Below, in pieces: positions 25,312-34,977 of a stretch of 54,792 bases of DNA (positions are counted from its first letter, which is position 1; every line of letters starts with the position of its first letter). The position numbers and the translations under genes were made by a program. This stretch comes from SAR202 cluster bacterium (GTDB lineage: Bacteria; Chloroflexota; Dehalococcoidia; Lucifugimonadales; UBA826), in NCBI GenBank assembly GCA_009392815.1, contig VFFS01000060.1, positions 1 to 54,792 of the forward strand, written 5' to 3'. The notes beneath the pieces were generated by a model. That model was not told the DNA's origin and searched no databases. It saw only the letters and a program-made list of their open reading frames with translations.

Positions 25312-26523
25312 ATGAGTTCCAGTTTCATGGAGTCCCCCTCTTTCCTCTTCACCTCTGAATCGGTAACAGAAGGACATCCCGACAAAATTTGCGACCAGAT
25401 TTCTGACGGAGTATTGGATGCCATGCTCAAGTTAGATCCAAAGGCCAGGGTAGCCTGCGAAGTCTCGTGCACAACCGGTTTAGTTGTTGTTATGGGGGAA
25501 ATCACCATAGCAGAGGGATACGTCGACATACCCTCTCTTGTGAGAGAGACAATAAAGGAAATTGGTTACACCGACCCTGCTTATGGGTTTGACTATAAGT
25601 CCTGTGGCGTCATGGTAGCCATAGACGAACAATCTTCAGACATATCGGGTGGCGTCACTACGGCACTTGAAGCAAGAGATACCACACCAGCCGAAGACGA
25701 AGTAGAAAATTTGGGTGCCGGAGATCAGGGCATGATGGTTGGATTCGCATGTAATGAAACCCCGGAATTAATGCCCCTTCCTATGGCACTTTCCCATAGA
25801 CTTACCCAGAGATTAGCTGAGGTGAGGAAAAATGGAGAACTAGAATATCTGAGACCTGATGGAAAGTCTCAGGTTACCGTAGAGTACTCTAAAGGAAGTC
25901 CTAAAAGAGTCCACACAGTGCTTTTGAGCAATCAGCACTCGGAAGAAGTAAGCAACAGCACAATCGAAGAAGACTTGATCGAAAAGGTTGCAAAAGTGGT
26001 AGTCCCTGAACACCTGTTAATTGACACTAGATTCATAGTTAACCCGTCAGGAAGATTTGTCATTGGAGGGCCAGTAGGAGACACGGGACTTACCGGAAGG
26101 AAAATACTCGTTGATACATATGGCGGCATGGCTCGACACGGAGGGGGGGCTTTCTCTGGAAAGGATCCCACGAAAGTGGATAGATCCGCAGCCTACGCAG
26201 CCCGATGGGTCGCCAAGAACCTCGTAGACGCAGGTGTTGCGACCAGGGCTGAAGTTCAATTATCCTACGCGATCGGTGTATCGGCACCTATATCTGTGTC
26301 AGTAGAAACATTTGGAACCAATATCATCAGCAACGAAAGCATTGATGATCTTGTAAAAACCCATTTTGATCTGCGTCCTGGGGCAATCATCAGGGACCTA
26401 GATCTCAGGCGACCAATCTATAAAAAAACCGCTTCCTACGGTCACTTTGGAAGGGCGGACTTAGATTTACCCTGGGAGAGAACAAATAAAGCAGATGCAA
26501 TTAAAAAGGATGCGGGTCTGTAG
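25312..26523 (+). CDS. metK: S-adenosylmethionine synthetase
   Basis: Makes SAM from methionine and ATP; cytoplasmic. Key motifs: [20 protein letters not shown] at the N terminus, the [12 protein letters not shown] loop, [14 protein letters not shown], and the P-loop-like [19 protein letters not shown] split by the active site. C-terminal [16 protein letters not shown] is the usual end. Length 403 is standard. ATG start with AGGAG 11 bases upstream. Regulation by the upstream SAM-I riboswitch makes a simple feedback loop: product SAM turns off its own synthetase. Confidence 0.97.
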   Translation: MSSSFMESPSFLFTSESVTEGHPDKICDQISDGVLDAMLKLDPKARVACEVSCTTGLVVVMGEITIAEGYVDIPSLVRETIKEIGYTDPAYGFDYKSCGVMVAIDEQSSDISGGVTTALEARDTTPAEDEVENLGAGDQGMMVGFACNETPELMPLPMALSHRLTQRLAEVRKNGELEYLRPDGKSQVTVEYSKGSPKRVHTVLLSNQHSEEVSNSTIEEDLIEKVAKVVVPEHLLIDTRFIVNPSGRFVIGGPVGDTGLTGRKILVDTYGGMARHGGGAFSGKDPTKVDRSAAYAARWVAKNLVDAGVATRAEVQLSYAIGVSAPISVSVETFGTNIISNESIDDLVKTHFDLRPGAIIRDLDLRRPIYKKTASYGHFGRADLDLPWERTNKADAIKKDAGL

Positions 26524-26574
26524 CCAAAAGGAACCTCAAACGTAAGGTAGCCACAATTTAAATAGGAGCTGAAT

Positions 26575-27996
26575 GTGTCTATCCAATTCGGGACAGATGG
26601 CTGGAGGGCTAAGGTCGGGGAAGATTTCACTGTTGAAAACGTAAAGTTATGTACACAAGCTGTTTGCAACTATCTGAAATCTAGGGAAATAGCCGACAAT
26701 GGCCTAATGGTCGGTTATGACACAAGAGTTGGATCGGCCGACTTCGCTGTTGCTGTTACTGAAGTTGCGGCAGGTAATTCAATACCGGTGACCCTATGTG
26801 ACCGTCCTGCTCCAACTCCGGTGGTGAGCTACAACCTGGTGAGGCGTGACTGCGCAGCAGGAGTCATAATAACTGCAAGTCACAATCCTTCTGACTGGAA
26901 TGGGTTTAAATTTAAACCCGGCTACGGAGGAAGCGCATCTCAAGAAATAATTACTGAACTGGAAACGTGTCTTGATTCAGTCTTAGAAGACCAACGATAT
27001 CTAAGCCTCCCAATTACTGATGCGGAAAAAGTTGGCCTTGTTGAGAGAGTCAATCCAGAACTTTTATATCTTAATCACGTGGCTGGGCTAGTCGACCTGG
27101 GAAGTATTAGAAATGCAGGATTGAATGTAATTGTGGATTCTATGCATGGAGCTGGATCCGGCTATATTCGGCAACTCCTGGAAGGTGGGACTACTCATGT
27201 TACTGAGATCCGAAATGAGATGGACCCTACATTTCCTGATATGAAACAGCCCGAACCAATCGACCGGAATCTTGAGCCTCTTAAAGAAATAATCTGGAAT
27301 TCCAATGGCGATGTAGGCCTGGCTACAGATGGTGATGCAGATAGGCTAGGTCTGGTTGATGAGTACGGAAATTACATATCGACTCTCCACACATTTGCGT
27401 TGATATGCCAACATTTATTGGAAAATCTTGGAATGACTGGAACCCTTGTCAGGTCAATTACTATGACCTGCATGATCGACAAGTTGGGGGACCTACATAA
27501 AGTACCTGTAATAGATACCCCTGTCGGCTTCAAACACCTTGGACCTGTGATGATGGAAGAAGATGCGATTGTTGCCGGCGAGGAGAGTGGCGGATACGGA
27601 TTTAAAGGACACATACCTGAAAGGGATGGAATTCTGTCTGCGCTGATGATCCTTGATATGATGGTGAAAACTAATAAAAACCCCGCTGACTTGATCTCGG
27701 ACTTGATAGATCGAGTTGGACCTCATCACTACAATCGAATTGATCTCACTTTCCAGCCAGAAGAAAGAGGCCAGATAGAGGAACGTCTAGCCAAAGCACA
27801 ACCAACAGAAATCGGAAATTTGGCAGTGGCGGAAATTGACACACGAGATGGTTATAGATACGTCCTAAAGGACGGATACTGGGGACTTATTAGATTCTCT
27901 GGAACAGAACCATTAATTCGTATTTACGCGGAATCAGAATCTCCGAATTCGGTGAATTCAATCATAGAGGAATGTCGAAATATTGCGGGAATCTAG
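26575..27996 (+). CDS. Phosphoglucomutase/phosphomannomutase family protein
   Basis: Alpha-D-phosphohexomutase of 473 residues, cytoplasmic. IQFGTDGWRA opens domain 1; the phosphoserine loop is ITASHNPSDWNGFKFKP with the serine at about residue 102; the magnesium loop is ATDGDADRLG; the sugar-binding loop is GEESGGYGF; and the phosphate-binding loop in domain 4 is RFSGTEPLIRIY. It converts glucose 1- to 6-phosphate or the mannose equivalents. GTG start with AGGAG 6 bases upstream, 51 bases after metK, so possibly read through from the riboswitch operon though functionally unrelated. Confidence 0.9.
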   Translation: MSIQFGTDGWRAKVGEDFTVENVKLCTQAVCNYLKSREIADNGLMVGYDTRVGSADFAVAVTEVAAGNSIPVTLCDRPAPTPVVSYNLVRRDCAAGVIITASHNPSDWNGFKFKPGYGGSASQEIITELETCLDSVLEDQRYLSLPITDAEKVGLVERVNPELLYLNHVAGLVDLGSIRNAGLNVIVDSMHGAGSGYIRQLLEGGTTHVTEIRNEMDPTFPDMKQPEPIDRNLEPLKEIIWNSNGDVGLATDGDADRLGLVDEYGNYISTLHTFALICQHLLENLGMTGTLVRSITMTCMIDKLGDLHKVPVIDTPVGFKHLGPVMMEEDAIVAGEESGGYGFKGHIPERDGILSALMILDMMVKTNKNPADLISDLIDRVGPHHYNRIDLTFQPEERGQIEERLAKAQPTEIGNLAVAEIDTRDGYRYVLKDGYWGLIRFSGTEPLIRIYAESESPNSVNSIIEECRNIAGI

Positions 27997-27997
27997 C

Positions 27998-29236
27998 ATG
28001 TCTATTACTACTCATTCCAATGAGACGATTCGAAATGTGATTCTCCATTGTCAAGAACTATCGAATAGTGGAAACCATACACCCACCCTTGAAAACATAA
28101 CTTCTGTTGTGTCAAAAATACGGGCTCTCCAAATTGACACCTTGCAAATGGTTAAAAGAAGCCATTTCCTTGCTCTTTGGAGTCGTATAGGTACATATGA
28201 TGATAATTTGCTAAATGAATTGGCATATGGCAATAACCGTAAGTTTTTTGAATATTGGTACCACGCTGCTTGCATAATACCCGTAGAAGAATTTGCATAC
28301 AGAATACCCGCAATGAAGAAACATTTCCGAAAAGAGACAAAGCGCTGGCGAAATTGGCCGAACGAAAAGAATAATGCGAAGGTCATTAACGAGACCTTAA
28401 ATAAAATTAAGTTGGAAGGTCCCATGAAGGCTTCCGACTTCAACGACACCAAATACACTCCAGGTTCTTGGTGGAACTGGAAACCCAGCAAAAGAGCCTT
28501 GGAATATCTAAACGACTCTGGAATGACAGTAGTGGTCGACAGAATCAATTTTCAAAGAGTATATGGATTAACTGAGCTGAACATACCTGAAAAATTCAGA
28601 GATACAAATTACACTGATCAGGACTGTCTTAATCACGATCTGGAAATGTCATTAAAGGCAACTGGCATTTGCCGGCCCAGTCAAGTTGGTAATTACACTC
28701 ACACGAAACAAGGACTTTCAAATCCCATCGTTGAAGAAATGATTCGATCAGGAAGAGCCGTAGAAATAACAGGGTTGGACAAATCGAAAAAGGAGATAGG
28801 GCTACTAATACATAAAGACAACCTGCACCTCCTAGAATTAGCCCAGGATGGCGTTCTAAATGCCGATAGAACCACTTTCCTATCCCCTTTTGACAATATT
28901 TTCTGGGCAAAAGGTCGGGACAAAGAGATTTTCTCGTTTACCCAAGTGCTTGAGTGTTACAAGCCTAAAAACCAGAGGAAGTGGGGGTATTTTTGCCTTC
29001 CCATACTATACAAAGGAACACTTATAGGAAGATTTGACCCAAAACTAGACCGAAAAACTGGCACCATGATCATAAGATCAATGCATCTAGAACCAGACGT
29101 AATCCCAGATGAACAAATGCTCTTCGAAGTTGCTAAGTCTATGAGAGAGTTTTTGTCGTTTCACGACGCTAATTCAATTACTTTTGAAAATGCTGGAAAC
29201 GGTGAGTTCCGGAACCTTCTCCAAAAGGCACTTTGA
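27998..29236 (+). CDS. YcaQ/AlkX-like HTH_42 DNA glycosylase
   Basis: Winged-helix protein of the HTH_42 family, whose E. coli member YcaQ unhooks DNA interstrand crosslinks as a glycosylase. The catalytic Q-x-D of YcaQ appears as QID (residues 45-47) in IRALQIDTLQMVKRSHFLALWSR, followed by YGNNRKFFEYWYHAACIIP, which matches the family. WWNWKPSKRALEYL is the winged-helix region, and FLSPFDNIFWAKGRDKEIFSF and IGRFDPKLDRKTGTM mark the C-terminal part. The ATG at 27998 follows the mutase stop directly. It precedes polA, so a repair connection is plausible. Confidence 0.82.
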   Translation: MSITTHSNETIRNVILHCQELSNSGNHTPTLENITSVVSKIRALQIDTLQMVKRSHFLALWSRIGTYDDNLLNELAYGNNRKFFEYWYHAACIIPVEEFAYRIPAMKKHFRKETKRWRNWPNEKNNAKVINETLNKIKLEGPMKASDFNDTKYTPGSWWNWKPSKRALEYLNDSGMTVVVDRINFQRVYGLTELNIPEKFRDTNYTDQDCLNHDLEMSLKATGICRPSQVGNYTHTKQGLSNPIVEEMIRSGRAVEITGLDKSKKEIGLLIHKDNLHLLELAQDGVLNADRTTFLSPFDNIFWAKGRDKEIFSFTQVLECYKPKNQRKWGYFCLPILYKGTLIGRFDPKLDRKTGTMIIRSMHLEPDVIPDEQMLFEVAKSMREFLSFHDANSITFENAGNGEFRNLLQKAL

Positions 29237-29299
29237 AGTAAGTAAAGAAGACAAATTGGTATTAACCAGCAAATTGGCTATCACCTGAAATCCATTCGA

Positions 29300-29328
29300 T
29301 TAAATACATCAAAATACGTATGTATAAT
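29300..29328 (+). promoter_or_regulatory. Promoter of polA
   Basis: A perfect TATAAT (29323-29328) with TTAAAT (29300-29305) 17 bases upstream. The -35 match is weak. It falls in the only gap (125 bases) between the YcaQ-like gene and polA. Confidence 0.4.
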
Positions 29329-29361
29329 TGCTGCATACAAGCTCATCATCTATTGGGGTAA

Positions 29362-32181
29362 GTGGCTATGAGTTCCCAATCACCCGAAACTCGTCAGAAT
29401 TACGATTCTGATGAAAAGTTGCTAATAGTCATAGACGGACATGCTCTTGTACACCGCTCATTTCATGCCATCCAGCAACCTTTAACAGTAAGCGCAACTG
29501 GAGAAGATGTTCGTGCTGTATACGGATTTGCCAATGCCTTCATAAGGTCTTTATCGGAATGGAATCCCTCACACATCGTCATTACTTTTGATCTACCCGC
29601 ACCTACTTTCAGACATAAAATGTTTGATGAATACAAGGCACATAGACCGCCAACACCCCCAGAGCTAAGGGGACAATTCGACAGGGTAAGACAACTTATG
29701 TCGACCTTTAATGTTCCCATATTTGAACTAGAAGGTTTTGAGGCCGATGATTTGATCGGAACACTCAGTAATCAGGCCGATAAATTAAAAATTAAAACTT
29801 TGATACTGACAGGTGACTCAGACACTCTGCAACTAGTTACTGACAATGTAACAGTATTGATGAGTTCGAGTGTACAAAATAGATCCCTGTATGACATAGA
29901 AGCAGTAAGGGAACGATTTGGCGGATTGGGACCAGAATACGTGGCGGAAATAAAGGCCTTGCAGGGAGACTCTTCCGACAATATCCCTGGGGTTCCCAGA
30001 ATTGGAATAAAAACTGCAATTAACCTTCTGACTGACTACGGGTCACTGGATGGAATCTACGAAAACCTTGAATCGATTAAGCCTCCAGGCGCTAAAAAGG
30101 CACTGGAAGAAAACAGGGACCTCGCTTTCAAAAGTAAGACGTTAACAACGATTGTAAAAGAAGCCCCTGTATTACTTAATCTAGACGCAGCGGCATTCGG
30201 AGATTATGACAGGGAAAAGGTAATAAATTTCCTTCGAGAATTAGAATTTCATTCAGTGATACCACGACTGCCTGGTGTTGCACCCTCCAATGTTGGTAGC
30301 TCGAATGATCTTGGCCCTGGGCAAATGTCACTATTTCAACAACCTTCCATAGAGACGACGAAATTTGAGATAGTTACAAGTAATGGCGACCTTCAACGCT
30401 TGGTAGCAGAAATAGATTCCGATGATGGATTTTCATTTGATACCGAAACCACGTCGACAGATCAAATAACTTGTGACTTGGTAGGTATGTCTTTCTCCAC
30501 AAGCAGTGGAACAAACTGGTATCTACCTGTCGGACATAATGAATCGGGACAATTACCTAAGGATGAAGTTCTTAACGTCCTAAAACCCGTCTTCGAAAAC
30601 CCCGATGTTCCTATCAGAGCCCACAATGCCAATTTTGATGTAACAGTCATGGAACAAACCGGGGTTAAGGTCAAAGGACTTCAGTTTGACACTATGATCG
30701 CTGCGCATGTGGGTGGAAGACGAAATATCGGGTTAAAAGAGCTCACCCTAGAATGTTTTGGCGTTGAGATGACACCTATAACAGATCTTATCGGCAAGGG
30801 AAAAAACCAAATCACCATGGCAGAGGTCCCCATAGAAAAAGCCGCGCCATATGCCGCTGCTGATGCCGATTTCACACAAAGACTTTACAACTTGATGAAA
30901 GAAGATCTTGAAAACAAGAATATATCTAGGCTATTTGAGGAGGTAGAAATCCCTCTAATACCAGTATTGGTTCAAATGCAACGTAATGGGGTATCCCTAG
31001 ATACACAAATGCTGTCAGGGATGTCTGTCACCCTAGGAATCCAACTTCAAGAAATCCAAACTACTATGTTTGAACTGGTAGGACATGAATTTAATTTAAA
31101 TTCTCCCAAACAGCTCAGTGAACTTCTATTTGAAGAGCTAAAGCTACCACCAACAAGGAAAACGCGAAGTGGATTTTCAACCGACGCTCAATCTCTAGAT
31201 GATCTGAAAGGATTACTAGACAGGGGTGAATCCGTCGACTCAGATCCAAGATCTTATGAGGTTCTAAACAGAATCCTGGAGCACAGAGAGATATCTAAAC
31301 TCAAGTCAACATATATTGATGCACTCCCCAACATGTTGAACCCTGATACCGGAAGAGTCCATACATCGTACCGACAAACAGGAACCACGACGGGTCGCCT
31401 ATCAAGTAACGAACCCAACCTTCAAAATATACCAGTCCGTACTGAATTAGGAAGGCGCGTTCGAGAAGCGTTTATCGCAAGAGACGGACACTCACTCGTG
31501 GCGGCCGACTATTCCCAAATTGAACTACGAGTACTAGCTCATTTTTCACGAGACCCCGGCCTGACACAAGCTTTTCACAACGGGGAAGACGTACATAGCG
31601 CCACAAGTGCTTTGGTTTATGAAATCCCCATTGAAGAAGTCAAACCAGAAATGCGGAGAATCGCCAAAATACTCAATTTTGGAGTCATATATGGACTTAG
31701 TGCCCATGGCATATCACGTCAAACAGACCTAACACAAAAAGAAGGAAAAAGATTTATTGATATCTATTTTGAAAAATACCCTGGTATTCAGAAATATCTT
31801 GATGGCGTAAAAGCGAGTTGCCGAGAATCTGGATATGTTGAAACTCTCTTGGGAAGAAGAAGGTACCTTCCAGATGTAAACGCTCGCAACTTTAGAATTA
31901 GAAGTCAGGCAGAGCGCGCAGCGATCAATATGCCTATCCAGGGGACCGCCGCTGACTTGATCAAAGTAGCAATGATTAGAATTCAAAAACGACTTCAGGA
32001 ATCCGATATGAAGTCACTTATGATCCTACAGGTACACGATGAATTAATTTTTGAAGTTCCCGACGAAGAAATTCCGCAATTAGAATCGATTCTATCCGAA
32101 CTAATGCCTTCATCGATTGAACTTGATGTTCCTGTCACAATTGAGATAAAAAAGGGTAAGGATTGGGGAACACTAAGATGA
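29362..32181 (+). CDS. polA: DNA polymerase I
   Basis: Three-domain DNA polymerase of 939 residues for repair and Okazaki fragment processing. The 5'-3' exonuclease domain occupies roughly residues 15-310 (IDGHALVHRSFHA, GFEADDLIGTL, LQGDSSDNIPGVPRIG). The 3'-5' proofreading domain appears intact: FSFDTETTST, AHNANFDVTV and YAAADADFTQRL supply the acidic residues. The polymerase domain has motif A VAADYSQIELRVLAHFS, motif B RRIAKILNFGVIYGLS and motif C ILQVHDELIFEVP. The start is GTG 29362 or ATG 29368, with GGGG just upstream of both. Confidence 0.97.
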   Translation: MAMSSQSPETRQNYDSDEKLLIVIDGHALVHRSFHAIQQPLTVSATGEDVRAVYGFANAFIRSLSEWNPSHIVITFDLPAPTFRHKMFDEYKAHRPPTPPELRGQFDRVRQLMSTFNVPIFELEGFEADDLIGTLSNQADKLKIKTLILTGDSDTLQLVTDNVTVLMSSSVQNRSLYDIEAVRERFGGLGPEYVAEIKALQGDSSDNIPGVPRIGIKTAINLLTDYGSLDGIYENLESIKPPGAKKALEENRDLAFKSKTLTTIVKEAPVLLNLDAAAFGDYDREKVINFLRELEFHSVIPRLPGVAPSNVGSSNDLGPGQMSLFQQPSIETTKFEIVTSNGDLQRLVAEIDSDDGFSFDTETTSTDQITCDLVGMSFSTSSGTNWYLPVGHNESGQLPKDEVLNVLKPVFENPDVPIRAHNANFDVTVMEQTGVKVKGLQFDTMIAAHVGGRRNIGLKELTLECFGVEMTPITDLIGKGKNQITMAEVPIEKAAPYAAADADFTQRLYNLMKEDLENKNISRLFEEVEIPLIPVLVQMQRNGVSLDTQMLSGMSVTLGIQLQEIQTTMFELVGHEFNLNSPKQLSELLFEELKLPPTRKTRSGFSTDAQSLDDLKGLLDRGESVDSDPRSYEVLNRILEHREISKLKSTYIDALPNMLNPDTGRVHTSYRQTGTTTGRLSSNEPNLQNIPVRTELGRRVREAFIARDGHSLVAADYSQIELRVLAHFSRDPGLTQAFHNGEDVHSATSALVYEIPIEEVKPEMRRIAKILNFGVIYGLSAHGISRQTDLTQKEGKRFIDIYFEKYPGIQKYLDGVKASCRESGYVETLLGRRRYLPDVNARNFRIRSQAERAAINMPIQGTAADLIKVAMIRIQKRLQESDMKSLMILQVHDELIFEVPDEEIPQLESILSELMPSSIELDVPVTIEIKKGKDWGTLR

Positions 32182-32250
32182 TTTTATAAATTTGTTGGAA
32201 TGTCTCATAGAAAAGCCGTAATTTAATTGGCACCTAGCGGGAGTTAATAT

Positions 32251-33666
32251 ATGGAGAAAATAGAAGACGAAAAATTAGAACTTCTATCACACCTGATTAG
32301 AAGAGCCGGATTTGGGGCAACTCGCCGCGAGTTAGAAGATTATGGAAAATACTCATACGAAGACGTTGTAGAGACTCTGGTAACCCCCAAAGAAACCAAT
32401 TGGATGGGGGATTACCTGGTAAGACGATTTGATGGAGAGGCTTCTGGCATGATAAACGCCCCAGGCTCAGCCAGGCGTTGGATATACAGAATGATGAGTT
32501 CCGATACCCCCTTGAAAGAAAAAATGACTCTTTTCTGGCATGGGATTTTCGCAACTGGAGTGCCCAAGGTTATTAATGGAAGGGTATTGTCAGACCAGAT
32601 AGAAATGTTTAGAGATCATGGGCTAGGTCGCTTTGATGATCTACTCCTACGCCTAGCCAAGGATCCGGCAATGATCGTCTGGCTAGATAACCAGGAGAAC
32701 CACAAGAATTCAATCAATGAAAACTGGGGCCGTGAGCTATTAGAACTCTTTTCCATGGGAGTAGGAAATTACTCGGAAGACGACATAAAGGAATGTGCAA
32801 AAGCGTTCACTGGATGGACAATTGGGAACACAGAATACATGATGGTTCGTTCCAAAAGAGATTCAGATTGGCCATACGGTCGGATAGCTTATCATTTTGA
32901 ATATCTACCTAACGATCATGATGATCAAACCAAGGAGTTTTTGGGCCATCAAGGTAATTTCAACGGAGAAGACATTATAAAAGTCATATGCAATCGGGAA
33001 ACTACCGCTAAATTCATCGCCAGACATCTGTACCACTTTTTCGTTGCAGATGAAGTTCCTGTTCCTTCTTGGAATGAGGTAGCTCCCAGGGATGAGGAAG
33101 CTATCGACGAATTGGTTAAGGCCTACTTTGACACAGACCACAATATTGCGGGAATGCTTTCTTATTTATTCAATTCTGATTTTTTCAAGTCAAAGAACGC
33201 CAGATATAAAAAAGTAAAAGGCCCAGCTGAATTCGCTGTTGGTCTCCTAAAACTTTCAAGAGAGTTCGAGATACCAGATAGAGATATGATTCCCAGGTAC
33301 AGGCAAATCGGGTGGATGGGGCAAGAGCTCAATAATCCACCAAGTGTGGAAGGCTGGCACGAGGGACAAGAATGGGTTAATACTGGCTCATTAATTGAAA
33401 GAATCAATTTTGCTTCCGAACTTTTGGGTAACCAAGAAAATGCTGGTATAAAGGAGCTAATAGATACGGTTGAAGAAGCAATCACTGAAAATTCGACACC
33501 TGAACAAATAGTGGATGAATGTTTAACGCAATTAGGCTTCCTAAAGCTATCTAGCAATTCCAAAACTGCGGTGGCAGACTTCGCAAATGGGGTGGAAGAA
33601 AACAGGGCAAAAATATCTGGTGTGATAAGGCTTATCGGCTCGACTCGAGAGTTTCAGATGGCCTAG
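32251..33666 (+). CDS. DUF1800 protein
   Basis: A 471-residue DUF1800 protein of unknown function. Family marks: HLIRRAGFGATRRELEDY at the N terminus, MTLFWHGIFATGVPKV, FDDLLLRLAKDPAMIVWLDN, and NENWGRELLELFSMGVGNYSEDDIKECAKAFTGWT split in the centre; GWMGQELNNPPSVEGWHEGQEW is the usual C-terminal motif. Unlike many members it has no signal peptide at this start, and the usual neighbour, a DUF1501 protein, is absent; an NHL-repeat protein follows 14 bases later instead. ATG start with GGGAG 7 bases upstream. Confidence 0.88.
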   Translation: MEKIEDEKLELLSHLIRRAGFGATRRELEDYGKYSYEDVVETLVTPKETNWMGDYLVRRFDGEASGMINAPGSARRWIYRMMSSDTPLKEKMTLFWHGIFATGVPKVINGRVLSDQIEMFRDHGLGRFDDLLLRLAKDPAMIVWLDNQENHKNSINENWGRELLELFSMGVGNYSEDDIKECAKAFTGWTIGNTEYMMVRSKRDSDWPYGRIAYHFEYLPNDHDDQTKEFLGHQGNFNGEDIIKVICNRETTAKFIARHLYHFFVADEVPVPSWNEVAPRDEEAIDELVKAYFDTDHNIAGMLSYLFNSDFFKSKNARYKKVKGPAEFAVGLLKLSREFEIPDRDMIPRYRQIGWMGQELNNPPSVEGWHEGQEWVNTGSLIERINFASELLGNQENAGIKELIDTVEEAITENSTPEQIVDECLTQLGFLKLSSNSKTAVADFANGVEENRAKISGVIRLIGSTREFQMA

Positions 33667-33680
33667 GAACAGGATATTAA

Positions 33681-34697
33681 TTGACACCATTACAGAAACC
33701 CCATTTAGATTATCGTCTAACCCTCGGCATAGTAGCCATGGAAGGTAGAGGATTTGAGTACCCAAGTGATTCCTTTGTCGCCGAAAATGACAAAATTTAT
33801 GTCACCAACAAGTCCCGAGACTATGGTGAAAGAGGTGTACGAGTAACCATTCTAGATATGGATAGTGAATATTTCGGAACTTTTGGTCACTATGGAGTTT
33901 CAGAAGGACAGCTAATTTCACCGGCGGGAATAACCGGAGATGGTAACGGGAATTTATATGTGACAGACGACTACGCCAACATGATTTCTCAATTTGACCT
34001 TGAAGGGAATTTTATTCAAAGGTGGGGTACTGGGGGGAGTAACTTAGGTGAGCTGAATGGGCCTTCTGGTATAGCTGTAGGGATCGATAGCTATATTTAT
34101 GTATCAGACACCAAGAATCATAGGATTCAAATATTTACTTTATCGGGTGACATAGTGTCGGCTATTGGATCACAAGGAGAGGAAGAGGGAAACTTTCATC
34201 TCCCATGGGGGGTGGATGTCGGATCCGATGGGAAAGTGTCAGTAGCAGACTGGGGAAACAACAGAATCCAGAGGTTCGATTCCAATGGAGAACATGTTGA
34301 AACTATTTCAGCAGTGGGTACTAGCAAAAGCCAATTAAATCACCCCTCCAGCATAGTAGTTGACAGCAGAGGCAACCGATATATAGCGGACTGGGGCAAT
34401 GAAACAGTAAAGGTATTAAATAGCTCGTCAGAATTGATTCAAGAAATGAAAGGTCAAGCTACCCTATCCAAGTGGGCAAGTGCATTTCTTGAAACAAACA
34501 AGGAAGAAGGTCTTTCACGAGAAAACGCAAATTTAGATAATCTGAGTGCTCTTGAGGATACGGAAGACCCACACACAGTTTCAGCTCACATTGAAAAATT
34601 ATTTTGGTCTCCTGTTTCAGTGAAGCTCCAAAAGGAGAATCTGCTTCTAGTCACAGAATCAAACAGACACCGTATACAAGTGTACGAGATCAAGTAA
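33681..34697 (+). CDS. NHL-repeat beta-propeller protein
   Basis: Protein of 338 residues built from about six NHL repeats. Repeats visible include ISPAGITGDGNGNLYVTDDYANMISQFD split by blades, LNGPSGIAVGIDSYIYVSDTKNHRIQIF, FHLPWGVDVGSDGKVSVADWGNNRIQRF, and LNHPSSIVVDSRGNRYIADWGN. A non-repeat insert follows (about residues 255-310) before the closing strand LLLVTESNRHRIQVYEIK. NHL propellers mostly serve as binding scaffolds; no catalytic residues are recognised and no signal peptide is seen. TTG start with AGGA 6 bases upstream, 14 bases after the DUF1800 stop, so the two are surely co-transcribed and may act together. Confidence 0.85.
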   Translation: MTPLQKPHLDYRLTLGIVAMEGRGFEYPSDSFVAENDKIYVTNKSRDYGERGVRVTILDMDSEYFGTFGHYGVSEGQLISPAGITGDGNGNLYVTDDYANMISQFDLEGNFIQRWGTGGSNLGELNGPSGIAVGIDSYIYVSDTKNHRIQIFTLSGDIVSAIGSQGEEEGNFHLPWGVDVGSDGKVSVADWGNNRIQRFDSNGEHVETISAVGTSKSQLNHPSSIVVDSRGNRYIADWGNETVKVLNSSSELIQEMKGQATLSKWASAFLETNKEEGLSRENANLDNLSALEDTEDPHTVSAHIEKLFWSPVSVKLQKENLLLVTESNRHRIQVYEIK

Positions 34698-34764
34698 TCT
34701 CAATAGCTGTTGATATGAGGGATTAAGTCGCTTTTATAATCTATACCTTTATAAACCGGTCCTC

Positions 34765-34795
34765 ACTTATTATTGGATATGAATCGGTAATAAGT
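34765..34795 (+). terminator. Hairpin between the NHL gene and tRNA-Gly
   Basis: ACTTATTATTG (34765-34775) can pair with CGGTAATAAGT (34785-34795): eight Watson-Crick pairs, two G-U and one G-C, around a nine-base loop. There is no following T-run, so it may be a processing or weak termination structure rather than a classical terminator. Confidence 0.35.
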
Positions 34796-34811
34796 TAAAA
34801 TTAACTTCCAA

Positions 34812-34886
34812 GCGGGAGTAACTCAGTGGTAGAGTTCCTGCCTTCCAAGCAGGCTGTCGCGGGTTCGAATCCCGTCTCCCGCTCCA
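34812..34886 (+). tRNA. tRNA-Gly (anticodon TCC)
   Basis: A 75-base tRNA with the CCA encoded. Acceptor stem GCGGGAG (34812-34818) pairs with CTCCCGC (34876-34882). The D loop contains the usual AGTGGT-type sequence, the anticodon stem CCTGC/GCAGG encloses CTTCCAA with anticodon TCC at 34844-34846, and the T arm GCGGG-TTCGAAT-CCCGT is standard. It stands alone, not in a cluster. Confidence 0.97.
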
Positions 34887-34977
34887 TTCCTAGCGAAAAG
34901 CTATTTCCGAAACACATTTTTCCTTTCAAGTCGATATCACAGCCCATTTCATATTAAGTTACTTGACTCACCTAATT

